Below are positions 7,980 to 17,679 of a stretch of 64,000 bases of DNA, piece by piece. This stretch comes from an uncultured Nitrospira sp. GTDB taxonomy: Bacteria; Nitrospirota; Nitrospiria; Nitrospirales; Nitrospiraceae. Location: contig CABVRW010000010.1 of the NCBI GenBank assembly GCA_902500785.1, positions 1-64,000 on the forward strand, written 5' to 3'. Below the pieces are notes generated by a model. That model had not been told where the DNA came from. It made no database searches and saw only the letters and a list, made by a program, of their open reading frames with translations. Position 1 is the stretch's first letter, and each line of letters begins with the position of its first letter. Both the position numbers and the translations under genes were made by a program.

Positions 7980-9251
7980 TCATCGCCCACCGATCAACAA
8001 CGCCAGCGCATGTAAGAGCAGCCCCACGAGGCCGCCGACGAGCGTGCCATTGATGCGAATGTACTGCAGATCCTTGCCGACTTCTCGTTCGATGGTCTCC
8101 ACCATCTGAGCCGGGGACCATTCCCGGACCGTGTCGGCGACCAACTCCCCGATCTTGTCGCTGTGTCTGGTGGCGAGCGCCTCGACCAGACCCTGCACCC
8201 CGTCATGCAACATGCTGCGCAGCGCGGCATCTCGCTGCAACGTGCGCCCGACGTCGGCCAGGACCGCATCGAGGTAGGCCCGAATGTCGGACGAATCCTG
8301 GTTCAAATCTTCGAGCATCCATTGTTTGAGCTGGTGCCATGAATCATCAAAGAACTGGAGCAACGCATCGTAGGCCAGCAGCTTGTCCTTGAGAGCCGCC
8401 TCTCGCATCAATGCGTCATCGGAGCGGATCAGCCACTGCGAGAGATCGTGGAGCCGCGCGATCGCCTTCCCTCTCATCGGGTCCTGCGGATCGTCCCGCA
8501 TCGTGCGGAGCGTGTCATAGACGGAGTCCAGAACCTTGTGGGAAACCCTGTCATCCAGCTTCACGAAACTGAGGACGCGCGACCAGGGAAGTTTGTCGGC
8601 CACGGTCCTGCTCAACGTATCTCGGTTGGCGTCCAAGTACTCGAGCAGCGCCGAGAGGATGTCGTTCAACAGCCGATCCCGTTGGCTGCTGCCGAGAAAG
8701 CTGGACAACATCTGACCGGCAAGCGGGGCCAGGTTCACGCCACGGATGACGTTGGTCGCGATGTCACGGAGCATCCGCTGCATCGCCGCATCTTCCGACG
8801 CGTTGAGTGCGCGGACGAGCAACTGCGCCGACTCATGATTCAATGCGCGCCGACGTTCGGGAACGAGGAGGGCCTCGATCAATTCATCAGGGATGCGCCA
8901 GGAACCGACCAACCGGGCGATCCCGCCCGGCGTGACCAGCTTCCGTTGAGTAAGACTCCCGATATTGGCGGCGATGCGTTCCGTATTGCCGGGGATAATA
9001 GCCGTGTGCGGAATCGGCACCCCCAGGGGATGTCTGAAGAGCGCCGTCACCGCATACCAGTCGGCCAGTGCGCCCACCATCGCGGCCTCGGCAAATGCCA
9101 GGAGCCAAGCGAACAGGGGATGCGCCTCCTGTTGCAACAGGGCGACGACGAACAGCAGCGCCATGAACAGGAGGAGTCCAGTGGCCAAGGCGCGCATGCG
9201 AACATAGTCATCAGGCTTCGTCGGCAGGGTCTCTTCAGGGGCACTCACCAC
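7980..9251 (-). CDS. DUF445 (YjiN-like) membrane protein
   Basis: A 423-residue protein of the DUF445 family. Near the N-terminus (about residues 19-75) there are two hydrophobic stretches and the family motif EAAMVGALADWYAVTALFRHPLGVPIPHTAIIP. A long helical middle and a C-terminal hydrophobic hairpin (GTLVGGLVGLLLHALALLIG) follow. The family is anchored in the cytoplasmic membrane and its biochemical role is unknown. Translation starts at GTG 9251, preceded by GAGAGGAGGTC, a strong ribosome binding site. It converges with the symporter gene across a 98-bp gap in which I see no clear terminator. Confidence 0.85.
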   Translation of the reverse strand: MVSAPEETLPTKPDDYVRMRALATGLLLFMALLFVVALLQQEAHPLFAWLLAFAEAAMVGALADWYAVTALFRHPLGVPIPHTAIIPGNTERIAANIGSLTQRKLVTPGGIARLVGSWRIPDELIEALLVPERRRALNHESAQLLVRALNASEDAAMQRMLRDIATNVIRGVNLAPLAGQMLSSFLGSSQRDRLLNDILSALLEYLDANRDTLSRTVADKLPWSRVLSFVKLDDRVSHKVLDSVYDTLRTMRDDPQDPMRGKAIARLHDLSQWLIRSDDALMREAALKDKLLAYDALLQFFDDSWHQLKQWMLEDLNQDSSDIRAYLDAVLADVGRTLQRDAALRSMLHDGVQGLVEALATRHSDKIGELVADTVREWSPAQMVETIEREVGKDLQYIRINGTLVGGLVGLLLHALALLIGGR

Positions 9252-9505
9252 AGACCTCCTCTCTCACAGCCGGGGAACAGGTCGATGCGCGCCCGCCTAT
9301 TGACAAGCGCGGCCGTCGTAGCCAAATCGCGCCTAGTCAGTACCAGGCTCATCTCGATCTGATCACCAGCACGGCGCCTCTGAGGGAAGCCTAGATGATC
9401 CCTCAGGCTCGTGCAACCGGAAGGCCGGCGGCGGCGGACGGATACGACTTCCCGTGTAACGATTGCTCAGGGTAGCCCCCGGTTGCCTCCACGATCCCAC
9501 TTGCT

Positions 9506-9534
9506 TTGACAGGATCAGAACCTTCCTCTATGGT
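9506..9534 (+). promoter_or_regulatory. Sigma-70-type promoter for the hydrolase operon
   Basis: TTGACA at 9506-9511 (a perfect -35 box) is followed after 17 bases by TATGGT at 9529-9534. Transcription would begin near 9541 and leave a leader of about 25 bases before the ATG at 9567. The rest of the 315-base gap 9252-9566 shows nothing else recognisable. Confidence 0.65.
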
Positions 9535-9566
9535 ATGGCCATCATTAAACCTCGGCTCTAAGAGCC

Positions 9567-10307
9567 ATGCGCGAACTGCTCCATCGCAACGAACAGGCCT
9601 GGGCCCTCATACGGCGGACGGACCAAGCCAATGCTAACTTGGCCGTCTTCGTACACGGGTTTCTTGGAAACTACCTGACGACCTGGGGAACGTTGCCGGA
9701 CCTCTTCCAGCGGCAAGCCGATCAGGACAAAGATTTTGCCCCGTGGGACTTTTTATTTCTGGGCTACAAGACGCGCGCCGTCCAGACCTATCTCGATATC
9801 GCCAAGCTCATCATCACCGAGTGGAATCGGGCCGAAACCGGCCAACGCCCGTATGATCATCACTATCTCAAGCTGGCCCTGTTTGGTCATTCTCTAGGAA
9901 CCTTGGGCATCCGCCAGCTGCTCTGTGCCTGGTCGGAACAACCGACGACGATGCATGGCTGTATCCACAGCATCACGTTATTCGGCACGCCATTGAACGG
10001 GAGTTCGTTGGCCACATTCGGGGGATGGGCCGGCGGAGCGATCGGCGATGCGTTGAAACCGAAAAATCCCCAACTGCGCATGCTCAAGACCTGGGCAAGT
10101 AGCGCCCATGCGCGTCAACCCTGGCCGCCGGTCCGCCTTATCTTGGGCATAGACGATCAAGTGGTGGGGAACGAGCAAGACGAATTGATCAAATGGGATG
10201 GCGACCAGAAACCATCCATTACGACGACATTCGATCACAGCACGCTAGTCAAGCCGTCGGCCTGGCAATCGACCGTGGTTGATTATATCGCCCAGGGATT
10301 GAGATAG
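9567..10307 (+). CDS. Alpha/beta-hydrolase, probable esterase/lipase
   Basis: A 246-residue cytoplasmic alpha/beta-hydrolase. The oxyanion-hole motif HGFLGN lies near residue 30 and the nucleophile elbow GHSLG near residue 109. A likely acid is in LGIDDQVVGN and the catalytic His in TFDHSTLVKP. The HGFLG plus GHSLG pair and a lipase-like lid resemble the PGAP1/LipA-type hydrolases that act on lipids or esters, but the substrate is unknown. It is the first gene of a two-gene unit: the stop codon is two bases before the GTG of the next gene, so the two are surely co-transcribed from the promoter at 9506. Confidence 0.8.
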   Translation: MRELLHRNEQAWALIRRTDQANANLAVFVHGFLGNYLTTWGTLPDLFQRQADQDKDFAPWDFLFLGYKTRAVQTYLDIAKLIITEWNRAETGQRPYDHHYLKLALFGHSLGTLGIRQLLCAWSEQPTTMHGCIHSITLFGTPLNGSSLATFGGWAGGAIGDALKPKNPQLRMLKTWASSAHARQPWPPVRLILGIDDQVVGNEQDELIKWDGDQKPSITTTFDHSTLVKPSAWQSTVVDYIAQGLR

Positions 10308-10309
10308 CC

Positions 10310-11314
10310 GTGTCACGGGAATTGGAATATCACGCTCGCCTCGTAAATCTCCGCCGCGGCCCTTGGCGCGAAAAAGGCGATCGGGCACGGCAGTATCTGC
10401 TTCCGCCGGAGAGGGTCACGGGGCTGACCGAGGATACCGCGTTGATCGATCTACAAGAACTCGCGAAACAGGACGAGCAGCGTGATCCGGACAGAAACAG
10501 GTCGATTCGGCAGACGTTGCGATGGCATGGAAACGGGGCGGACGTCACCTTGCGTGACGAAATCGCCGTCCGCGATTCGTTGGACTATGCGCTGGCGCAC
10601 CTCATGATCCTAGAGCTGGCGGTCGAAATGGGCTATCTTCCGCTGGAGCTGATCCGCACCGAGGCGCACCGGGAATTGCTGTCGCTGTTGTGGTCCGCCG
10701 GGGCGCAACAGTTCGTCCGCCATTACGACTACGTAACGATCGAATACCTCGCCCGTCGGCTGGAAGTGCGCGGCTTCAGGAATATGGAGCCTCCACCGGT
10801 CAATCCCGAAGCCAGCACCCGATTCGCGGTGTTCCTGGCCCAGTTTTCCGACTGGGTGGAGGACAACGCGCTGAGAGAATGGTTGATGTTTCTGGACGAC
10901 TACGTCGAACATCCCGGAGAGCAGGCTGCGTTTCGATCGTTCCTGAACGGAAACCTGCCGGAACGATCCGAGCGATTCGAGCGGCTCCTCTATGGGATCC
11001 GGCGCTTTCTCCTGAGCCTATCGAACCTGTTCGGCATTTTGGCCCCCGCCGAGCGAGCCAGATGCGGGCTGTTCTACTCCTATTGGATGGCCAAGTTCTT
11101 TGGCTATGAGCTCAAAAAAGAGGGATATCGAAAGGCAACCCAAGAATCTTGGGCAATACTGATCGGGATGAGGGCCATACCATCGGCGTCCTCAGTTGAC
11201 CAGCTCACTCTCCAGAAAATGCGCGAAGTCCTCGACAATCAAATCGGCACCATTCAGGAAACTTGGGACGCAACACGCGAACTGGTGGCGGCCGCTACCG
11301 CAAATAGAAACTGA
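10310..11314 (+). CDS. Hypothetical helical protein, partner of the upstream hydrolase
   Basis: A 334-residue soluble protein that I do not recognise. The first 100 residues are rich in Arg, Glu and Asp; the rest is predicted mostly helical, with a Trp/Tyr/Phe-rich core (LLSLLWSAGAQQFVRHYDYVTIEYLARRLE, GLFYSYWMAKFFGYELKKEGY). No signal peptide, membrane helix or catalytic motif is visible. It begins at GTG two bases after the hydrolase stop, so the pair is translationally coupled. The arrangement suggests a dedicated partner or regulator of the hydrolase. This is context inference only. Confidence 0.7.
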   Translation: MSRELEYHARLVNLRRGPWREKGDRARQYLLPPERVTGLTEDTALIDLQELAKQDEQRDPDRNRSIRQTLRWHGNGADVTLRDEIAVRDSLDYALAHLMILELAVEMGYLPLELIRTEAHRELLSLLWSAGAQQFVRHYDYVTIEYLARRLEVRGFRNMEPPPVNPEASTRFAVFLAQFSDWVEDNALREWLMFLDDYVEHPGEQAAFRSFLNGNLPERSERFERLLYGIRRFLLSLSNLFGILAPAERARCGLFYSYWMAKFFGYELKKEGYRKATQESWAILIGMRAIPSASSVDQLTLQKMREVLDNQIGTIQETWDATRELVAAATANRN

Positions 11315-11377
11315 CTCGCCGTCCTGTTTTCAGTCCTCAGCGACATCCAGACGTGCGTTCCGCCTAGGGCTGTTCGC

Positions 11378-12382
11378 CTAAGCGGTCTTCTCTCCACCTC
11401 CCTTCGCGCCCGCCTTCGCGAGGCAGCAGTGCTTGTAACGTTTGCCGCTTCCGCATGGACAGCGGGCGTTGCGGCCGACGCCCCGGCGACGCCTTGGCAC
11501 CGGCGGGAGCAACGCTCGCGGGTCCTGGTGAAACATTTGCCGCAGCATGGCGTAGAGGGCCGGATCCCGCCGTTTCAAACTATCTGGAGAGGTGAAAAAA
11601 TACTCGGCCAGCACCGCGAAGAACTCATGGGAGTTCGTATAGGCATAGGGATTGACGTGGTCATGATGCCCCGGTGGACCTTCCAATTCACGGGCCACGT
11701 AGCTCACCCACTGCCGAACCGCTCGCCAAGGGACTTCGGGAGGCAGCCCGTACTCGCTCGCCTCCCGTTCGACCAGGTGCGCGAACTCATGAACCCCCAC
11801 GTTCTGTTTGCCGGAGGGACGCGCGAACCCTTCCAGCAGGGCGGGTTTGGACAGGATCATCACCCCGCTCAAATGGTGCAGACCGACCATTCCCAGCATG
11901 GCCGGGTCCGGGCCCTCGGCCGTCTGATACGCGTCGTCGAACGCGTCGGGATAAATCAGCACCTCCCGCAACCGATGGTATTCCCAATCGCTGAAACCGA
12001 AGATGGGGATCACCGCGCTCGCCCCCACCAGCACCCGCACCGTCTCGTCGATCTCCGTGCGAATGCCCGTGATCCGCACCTCGTCGAGAAAGATCTGCAT
12101 CATGTGCCGGAATCGCGCTTTGCCTTCCTCATCGAGCGCCGCGAAGAAGGCCACCTGCGCCAGAAGAATCGGCTCCCACTCGTCGGGAAAGGGCTGCTTC
12201 ATGACCTCCAGGCGTCGCAGGCTGCGCCGCCGCAGCCACCAATAGGTGAGCGGGCTCAAGACCAACAAAAGGAACATGGGCGTGGCGATCCAGCCCCAGA
12301 TCGACACCGCCAGGACCACCAGGGCAGCGGCAGCCAGGGCCTGCTTCCTGTTCCGGCTGTTCACTTCCGGCGTCACGAGCAT
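11378..12382 (-). CDS. MtfA-like M90 metallopeptidase with C-terminal SEC-C motif
   Basis: A 334-residue protein with one or two N-terminal membrane segments (residues 13-48). It then has an MtfA-type zinc peptidase domain containing GVHEFAHLVE at about 195-203 (two His ligands and the catalytic Glu) and NSHEFFAVLAEYFF about 60 residues later (the third ligand Glu region). The last 30 residues hold a SEC-C zinc motif (CPCGSGKRYKHCC). In E. coli MtfA binds the repressor Mlc and is a peptidase; membrane anchoring plus SEC-C is a variant found in several phyla. GGAGACC precedes the ATG. The target is unknown. Confidence 0.85.
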   Translation of the reverse strand: MLVTPEVNSRNRKQALAAAALVVLAVSIWGWIATPMFLLLVLSPLTYWWLRRRSLRRLEVMKQPFPDEWEPILLAQVAFFAALDEEGKARFRHMMQIFLDEVRITGIRTEIDETVRVLVGASAVIPIFGFSDWEYHRLREVLIYPDAFDDAYQTAEGPDPAMLGMVGLHHLSGVMILSKPALLEGFARPSGKQNVGVHEFAHLVEREASEYGLPPEVPWRAVRQWVSYVARELEGPPGHHDHVNPYAYTNSHEFFAVLAEYFFTSPDSLKRRDPALYAMLRQMFHQDPRALLPPVPRRRRGVGRNARCPCGSGKRYKHCCLAKAGAKGGGEKTA

Positions 12383-12715
12383 CGAAACGGTCTCCTATGT
12401 GTGGTGGACGGTTAACGAGTGGAGTGTACTACCGACGAGCGGGCGATGGCGATGTCGGTGCCATGGCCGACACCTCTTGCTAACAACTCGCCTAGGGCCT
12501 CGCAGAGAGGCCCTAGGACTCGCTTCCCGTAAGCCGCCGGATGCTTGTACCCGTAAAAACGCGAGTGATAAAAAGTCAGGAACAGGGTATCCTGCGGCGG
12601 CAATGTCCCCATTCTGTAGAGCAGCCTGGCGAGTCTTGGCCTGTGTCATAGCAATTCACTTCACGCACTCAAGTAAACGATACCGAGTCGGGGTTAGTGG
12701 TGCTGCGGGAACATA
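12383..12715. other. Intergenic region with a possible gene fragment
   Basis: About 333 bases with no assured gene. On the minus strand (12412-12645) a frame encodes a protein-like segment (LLYRMGTLPPQDTLFLTFYHSRFYGYKHP...LGPLCEALGELLARG) with no ribosome binding site and an upstream stop. It may be a relic of an unidentified gene. Base composition drops towards 12650-13000, at the start of the HNH-like genes, which fits acquired DNA. Confidence 0.3.
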
Positions 12716-13309
12716 ATGCTCGAAAAACTCACTAAACGTGCAGCCATCCTGAAAGCTGTAGCCAAATGCGATGAGCTTGGTAGTAAATCGTTTTTAAGTA
12801 CGTACGGCTTCGGTCCGGCCGAGCGATACCATCTCCTCCATGCCGACAAGTACTACGATTCAAAGGTTATTGTCGGTGTTGCATATCGCATCCAACATAA
12901 CGGGAATCTTAACGCATCCAATTTTAGTGGTGGGATAAAGACCGTTGTTCCGAAGTTAAGAAGTCTCGGATTTCAAGTCGTGGCGGACCCAATTATAGAG
13001 AACTTCGTCGCATTGCCCGAGGAGGCTGAGGCATCAGACTAATTGGAGGTGGAACAGCAGACCGTCGTTGTCAATAAATACGAGCGGAGCCCCCAGGCCC
13101 GATTGCAGTGCATCCAGCAGTATGGAGCCAGCTGCTTCGTGTGCAACTTCGATTTCGCCAAATTCTATGGCGATGGTTTTATGGGCTACATTCATGTCCA
13201 TCACATTGTTCCGCTTTCGGCCAAGCGAGCAGCCTATAAGCAGTTCGTGGAGAACGAGTTGTTCAACCGTTTCGCCGGCGACATGGTGTATGCCATCACA
13301 ACACAGTGA
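12716..13309 (+). pseudogene. Split ScoMcrA-head/HNH endonuclease (nonsense codon and truncation)
   Basis: Codons 1-108 (12716-13042) encode a domain like the ScoMcrA N-terminal head (KYYDSKVIVGVAYRIQHNGNLNASNFSGGIKTV...LGFQV). It ends at TAA 13040. The same frame continues immediately with an HNH module (NKYERSPQARLQCIQQYGASCFVCNFDFAKFYG...GYIHVHHIVPLS) and stops at TGA 13307. In relatives the head and HNH modules form one polypeptide, and a CPNCH-type element completes the zinc site; that element is missing here. Known members cleave modified DNA in type IV restriction. The single in-frame stop and missing C-terminus suggest an inactivated gene. A TTG or GTG at 13043/13049 after GGAG might restart translation, so two separate proteins cannot be excluded. 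The locus is lower in GC than its neighbours. Confidence 0.65.
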
Positions 13310-13395
13310 TGCGGTGAATGCAAAGAATGCGATCCATTCTGCCAGGTGATTTTGGTCAAACCGCGATTGTACAACAGGCTGTGCAAGGCCAAGGC

Positions 13396-14082
13396 CTAGC
13401 GCCGTAGCAGGGCGAGCCAGCGCCACAGGTTGAGCAGACTCGCGAGGGAGGCGGCCACGTAGGTCAGCGCGGCGGCGGTAAGGATGCTGCGGGCCCCCTG
13501 CTCATCTTCAGGAGACAGGTAGTTGCCCTGCCGGAGGACTGGAAGAGCGCGCCTGAAGCTGGCGTCCCACTCGACCGGCAGCGTGAAGAGGTGGACCAGC
13601 GTAGCGATCCCCATCGTCGCCATCCCGGCCACCATGATCAGAAGGCCCGCCGCAGGGGTCTTGGCCAAGGACATGGCGATCGGAATCCCCATCATCAACA
13701 CCGCCCCGATCTTCTGCGCCCCCTGCGCGACCTGCACGAGCTTCGTCCGTTCCGCGAGCGGCTGGTAGCCCTGGTGATCTTGAATGGCATGCCCGACTTC
13801 GTGGGCGGCCACCGTGATGGCCGTCAGAGACTTCCCATCGAAGATGTCCGGCGTCAGGCGGACCGCTTTGCTCACGGGATCGTAGTGGTCTCCCTTCTCG
13901 GTCGGTTCCACCTTGATGTGTGACATGTTGAGCCGATTGAGCAGGTGGCGAGCCAGTTCCCCTCCGGTGCCCGGATAGTCGGGACGGGGCGCGCTGTGCT
14001 TGGCAAAGACCCGTCTGGTCCAGAGTTGCGGACCGAACACGACCAGACCGATAATGATCACTAGCAGAACGACACGCATCAT
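13396..14082 (-). CDS. YugP-like membrane zinc metallopeptidase
   Basis: A 228-residue membrane protein. One hydrophobic helix lies at residues 3-20, then the zinc-peptidase motif AAHEVGHAIQDHQGY (HExxH near residue 94). Two further hydrophobic spans (IGAVLMMGIPIAMSLAKTPAAGLLIMVAGMATMG) and a C-terminal helix complete the YugP plan of about 230 residues. The motif EWDASFRRALPVL lies after the second span, where the third ligand is expected. The active site faces the cytoplasm or membrane; no substrate is known for the family. AGGAAAC precedes the ATG pair at 14082, which decides the start against a longer frame to 14223. Confidence 0.85.
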   Translation of the reverse strand: MMRVVLLVIIIGLVVFGPQLWTRRVFAKHSAPRPDYPGTGGELARHLLNRLNMSHIKVEPTEKGDHYDPVSKAVRLTPDIFDGKSLTAITVAAHEVGHAIQDHQGYQPLAERTKLVQVAQGAQKIGAVLMMGIPIAMSLAKTPAAGLLIMVAGMATMGIATLVHLFTLPVEWDASFRRALPVLRQGNYLSPEDEQGARSILTAAALTYVAASLASLLNLWRWLALLRR

Positions 14083-14356
14083 GTTTCCTAATTTCCCTCC
14101 CTCTCTCGTCGGGCGAGGCGCCAGCCCGAGACCATTGGCCAAACTCTTGCGGGATCGATCCCCTGTCACACAGGCTACCACAATAGAAGGTGAGAACAGA
14201 AAAGCCGGGACCACGTGCGGCACCTCGACTGGAACTGATGAGCCAGGAGTGCAAAGATAGGGTCACAAAGATGGCGTCAGATCTTGCATTCGAACCTGCC
14301 GCCTAAGTCATGACGGCAGGCAGACGGCCAGCGTATGCGGCGAAGTAACGTCTCCT
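14083..14356. other. Intergenic region, nothing recognised
   Basis: About 270 bases between the YugP-like gene and the end of the GH15 gene. I find no open frame with a ribosome binding site, no RNA gene and no strong hairpin. Confidence 0.4.
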
Positions 14357-16297
14357 TTACTCCAGTCTCAGCAGCGAGCGTTTTGACGAGAACACGCGAC
14401 CGACCCGCCAGGTCGTCGTGAACGCGGCCACGATCGCGCGCCAGCCGAGTGTGGCCGAGACGATGCGATGGGCGCGCTCGGCATGGGTGGCTTTGAGCGC
14501 CTCCGGGCCTCCCTTCTGGCAGAGGGCGAGGTGCACCGCACTGCCGATCAATGCCAATTGCGTGTAGGTCTGCGGAAAATTTCCCAGAAACGCACCGGTC
14601 TCCGTATCGATCTCCTCGGCGTACAGGCCGACATCGTTGGCGCAGGCCACCAGACGGCCGAGCAGTCCGGCGGCTTCTTCTGCCCGGCCGATGTGGAGCA
14701 GCGCATCGACCAGCCAGAAGCTGCAGATCAGGAACGCGCCTTCTTTGCCTTCCAGCCCGTCCTGTTTCTTGTACCGATGCAGGAAGTTGCCGGCCCGCAG
14801 ATCGCGTTCGATCGCCTCGATCGTCCTGGTCAGGATGCGTTCGTCCACCGGAAACGCCGTGAGCGGAATCAGCAACAGGGCGGCGTCGACCTCCGGGCGA
14901 TCGTAGGCCTGAACCAGGTGCCCCTCGGGATCGGATAGTCCTCGGGCATGTACATCGGCCACGATCCGTTCTCGCTCCTCTTCCCAACGCCTCTTGTGGC
15001 CGAGCAGCATGATCGCCCGATCGAGCGCGACCCAGCTCATGACTTTGCCGTGCAGGTGTTGCAAGGGCGGCCCGCGCATTTCCCAGAGCCCCTGGCCCGG
15101 CTCATGCCAATGATCGGCCACGAAATCGGCCAACCCGCCGAGCCACGCCCGCACCTCCTGATTGAAGGTACCGCCAAGCTTGTGGAACAACAGCGCCCAG
15201 TCGAGAATTTCTCCGTACACGTCGATTTGTCGTTGGCTGTAGGCTTCGTTGCCCTTCCGCACCGGCCGGCTGCCGCCATATCCATCGAGATGATCGAGGA
15301 CCTCCTCGTCGAGTTTGGTTTCGCCTTCCAGGCCATACATGATCTGCACCTTAGGCGCGGTTTCCGCACAGACGCGCGGAAGGTACTGGCTGAACCGCCG
15401 GGCCTCGCCGCCATAGCCGGTGACCGCGAGCGAATAGAGCGCGAACGCGCTGTCGCGAAGCCAGCAAAAACGGTAATCCCAGTTGCGGCTGCCGCCGAGT
15501 TCCTCGGGGAGGGACGCCGTCGGGGCCGCGACGATGGCTCCGGAGGGGGCATAGATCAAGAGTTTGATCGCGAGGAGGCTGCGTTTGACCGCCTGTTCAT
15601 AGGGCCCGCTGTATCGACAATAGGCGATCCATTCGCGCCAGAAGGCCGTCGTCACCGACGCGTACATGTCCACCAGCGCCAGCGGGTTCACCTTCGTCGA
15701 AGACTTCTCCGCAAGGATCAGGACGCGCCGTTCCTCCTGCCGTAAACGAATGGTTGCCGACGCCCTGTCGCCTTCGAGCGTCCATCCGGCGATGTCGTGA
15801 TACAGGGCCGGTCCGCCTTCGGCGGAAATCACGCTCCCATCAGCCTGCAAACGGGCCTTCGTGCGTCCGAAGGCCAGCGTCGGCCGGTACCGGATCGTGA
15901 CCTCGACCGAACCTTCCGTGACTTCCACGATCCGCACGACATATTTCGGCGCCGCCAGGTCGACGTAGTTATGGGGTCCACTGCCCGGCTTTCGTCCCAC
16001 GGGCATGAAATCGGTCAGCACGACCTTGCCCTGGCTGGTCGCGAAGGTCGTCCTGAGGATGTTGGTTCCTTCCAGATACGCCCGCGTCATCCTGTGCTCG
16101 TCGGTGGGGGCCGTGGAGAGAAAGCTGCCCTGCTTCGAATCCAGCAGGCGGCACAAGGCCGGGTCCGCGTCGAACCTTCCGAGACAACACCAGTCGATCC
16201 CACCGTCCCCTGCCACTAGGGCGGCGCCATGGCAATCACCGATCAACGCATAGTCACGGATCGGTCGATAGGATCGCTCGCTGCTGTCCTGAGTCAT
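14357..16297 (-). CDS. Glycoside hydrolase family 15 protein (glucoamylase or trehalase)
   Basis: A 646-residue cytoplasmic enzyme with the bacterial GH15 layout: an N-terminal beta-sandwich ([28 protein letters not shown]) and a C-terminal (alpha/alpha)6 barrel. The barrel has [15 protein letters not shown] near residue 270, QIMYGLEGE, and [33 protein letters not shown] near residue 558 carries the likely catalytic base Glu. This architecture covers glucoamylases and the actinobacterial-type trehalase; sequence alone does not separate them. Its ATG overlaps the zwf stop (ATGA), so glucose released by hydrolysis could be fed, after phosphorylation, into the neighbouring glucose-6-phosphate dehydrogenase. 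A longer frame to 16429 reads back into zwf and is rejected. Confidence 0.85.
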   Translation of the reverse strand: MTQDSSERSYRPIRDYALIGDCHGAALVAGDGGIDWCCLGRFDADPALCRLLDSKQGSFLSTAPTDEHRMTRAYLEGTNILRTTFATSQGKVVLTDFMPVGRKPGSGPHNYVDLAAPKYVVRIVEVTEGSVEVTIRYRPTLAFGRTKARLQADGSVISAEGGPALYHDIAGWTLEGDRASATIRLRQEERRVLILAEKSSTKVNPLALVDMYASVTTAFWREWIAYCRYSGPYEQAVKRSLLAIKLLIYAPSGAIVAAPTASLPEELGGSRNWDYRFCWLRDSAFALYSLAVTGYGGEARRFSQYLPRVCAETAPKVQIMYGLEGETKLDEEVLDHLDGYGGSRPVRKGNEAYSQRQIDVYGEILDWALLFHKLGGTFNQEVRAWLGGLADFVADHWHEPGQGLWEMRGPPLQHLHGKVMSWVALDRAIMLLGHKRRWEEERERIVADVHARGLSDPEGHLVQAYDRPEVDAALLLIPLTAFPVDERILTRTIEAIERDLRAGNFLHRYKKQDGLEGKEGAFLICSFWLVDALLHIGRAEEAAGLLGRLVACANDVGLYAEEIDTETGAFLGNFPQTYTQLALIGSAVHLALCQKGGPEALKATHAERAHRIVSATLGWRAIVAAFTTTWRVGRVFSSKRSLLRLE

Positions 16298-17679
16298 TCC
16301 TGTTCCTTCGGATTGGACCATCCGCCGAACGGTGCGATCAGCACTTGGGATTCCTTCGGCCCCCAGGTGCCAGGCTCGTATTCGTAGACCGGCGTGTGCA
16401 TGGTGAGCACCGGATCGACCACCCGCCAACTCGCTTCGACGCCGTCCTGTCGCGCGAACAACGCCGGGTCACCCGACATGGCATCGCCGATCAGACGGTC
16501 ATAGGCGCCCATCTCGTCTGCTCCCTGATGGCACACGTAGAGTTCGGTCTCGTCTCCCACCATCCTGTCCCCCGGCACCTTCGCGCGCGCTCCGATGGCG
16601 ACCGCCACCTGATCGGGACCCAGCCGGAAGCGCACGTAGTTGCGCGGGCCCGTGAGCGATTCACTGAACACATTTTGCGGCGGCCGCTTGAGGGTCACGA
16701 TGACCTCCGTCGCGGTGACCGGCAGCTGTTTGCCGGCCCGGATCACGAAGGGCACGCCCTCCCAACGCCAGGAATCGAGATGTACTTGCAGGGAGGCGAA
16801 GGTTTCGACCTGCGATTCCGGCGCCACACCCTTCTCGTCACGATAGCCGCGAAATTGCCCACGCACCAGAGTCTCTCCCGTCAGCGGACGCATCCGCTTG
16901 AAGACCTTGACCCGCTCATCCCGCAACGCCTCCCCATCGGCATTGATGGGCGGCTCCATCGCGAGATTCGCCACCACCTGCAGGAGATGGTTTTGGACCA
17001 CATCACGCAGGGCCCCCGTCTCCTCGTAAAAACTCCCTCGGCCGTCGACGCCGAACCGTTCCGCCATCGTGATCTGCACGTGGTCGATGTAATTGCGATT
17101 CCAAATCGGCTCGAGGAAGGTATTGGCAAACCGGAAGTAGAGCAAATTCTGAATCGACTCTTTGCCCAGATAATGGTCGATGCGGAAAATGGCCGATTCG
17201 TCGAACAGGGTATGGAGAGTCCGGTTGAGGGCCTGGGCCGAGGCGAGATCCCTCCCGAAGGGTTTCTCGACCACCACGCGCGCGCCGGCCGCGCAACCCG
17301 ACTTCCCTAGGCTCTCGATCACCGACGCAAAGAGACTGGGCGGAATCGCCAGATAATGGAGGGGCCGTTCCGCCTTGCCGAGTTCCCGGCGAAGACGCAC
17401 GAACGTGTCGGGCTCCTGATAGTCGCCATCCACCAATCGGAAACGCTTCACCAGCGTGGCAAAAGCCGCCTCATCGACGCCCCCGCCGAACTGCTCGAGA
17501 CTCTCGTGAATCCGCTCCCGCATCGCTTCGAGAGATCGATTCGCTCTGGCCACCCCGATCACGGGCACGCTCAGGTCATCCCGCTTGATCATCGTCTGGA
17601 GGGCGGGAAAGATTTTTTTAAACGCCAGGTCACCGGTCGCACCGAACAATACCAGCGCATCTGCTTGGGACTCGCGCAT
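16294..17679 (-). CDS. zwf: Glucose-6-phosphate 1-dehydrogenase
   Basis: Oxidises glucose 6-phosphate to 6-phosphogluconolactone, the entry to the oxidative pentose phosphate pathway and a source of NADPH. The 461-residue protein has the N-terminal nucleotide fold motif [18 protein letters not shown], the [13 protein letters not shown] segment, and the active-site signature [14 protein letters not shown] near residues 163-176. GGAGGTGAAC stands directly before the ATG at 17679; an ATG six codons upstream would place this ribosome binding site inside the gene. The stop overlaps the GH15 start by four bases. No gnd or pgl gene follows in the window. Confidence 0.95.
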   Translation of the reverse strand: MRESQADALVLFGATGDLAFKKIFPALQTMIKRDDLSVPVIGVARANRSLEAMRERIHESLEQFGGGVDEAAFATLVKRFRLVDGDYQEPDTFVRLRRELGKAERPLHYLAIPPSLFASVIESLGKSGCAAGARVVVEKPFGRDLASAQALNRTLHTLFDESAIFRIDHYLGKESIQNLLYFRFANTFLEPIWNRNYIDHVQITMAERFGVDGRGSFYEETGALRDVVQNHLLQVVANLAMEPPINADGEALRDERVKVFKRMRPLTGETLVRGQFRGYRDEKGVAPESQVETFASLQVHLDSWRWEGVPFVIRAGKQLPVTATEVIVTLKRPPQNVFSESLTGPRNYVRFRLGPDQVAVAIGARAKVPGDRMVGDETELYVCHQGADEMGAYDRLIGDAMSGDPALFARQDGVEASWRVVDPVLTMHTPVYEYEPGTWGPKESQVLIAPFGGWSNPKEQE

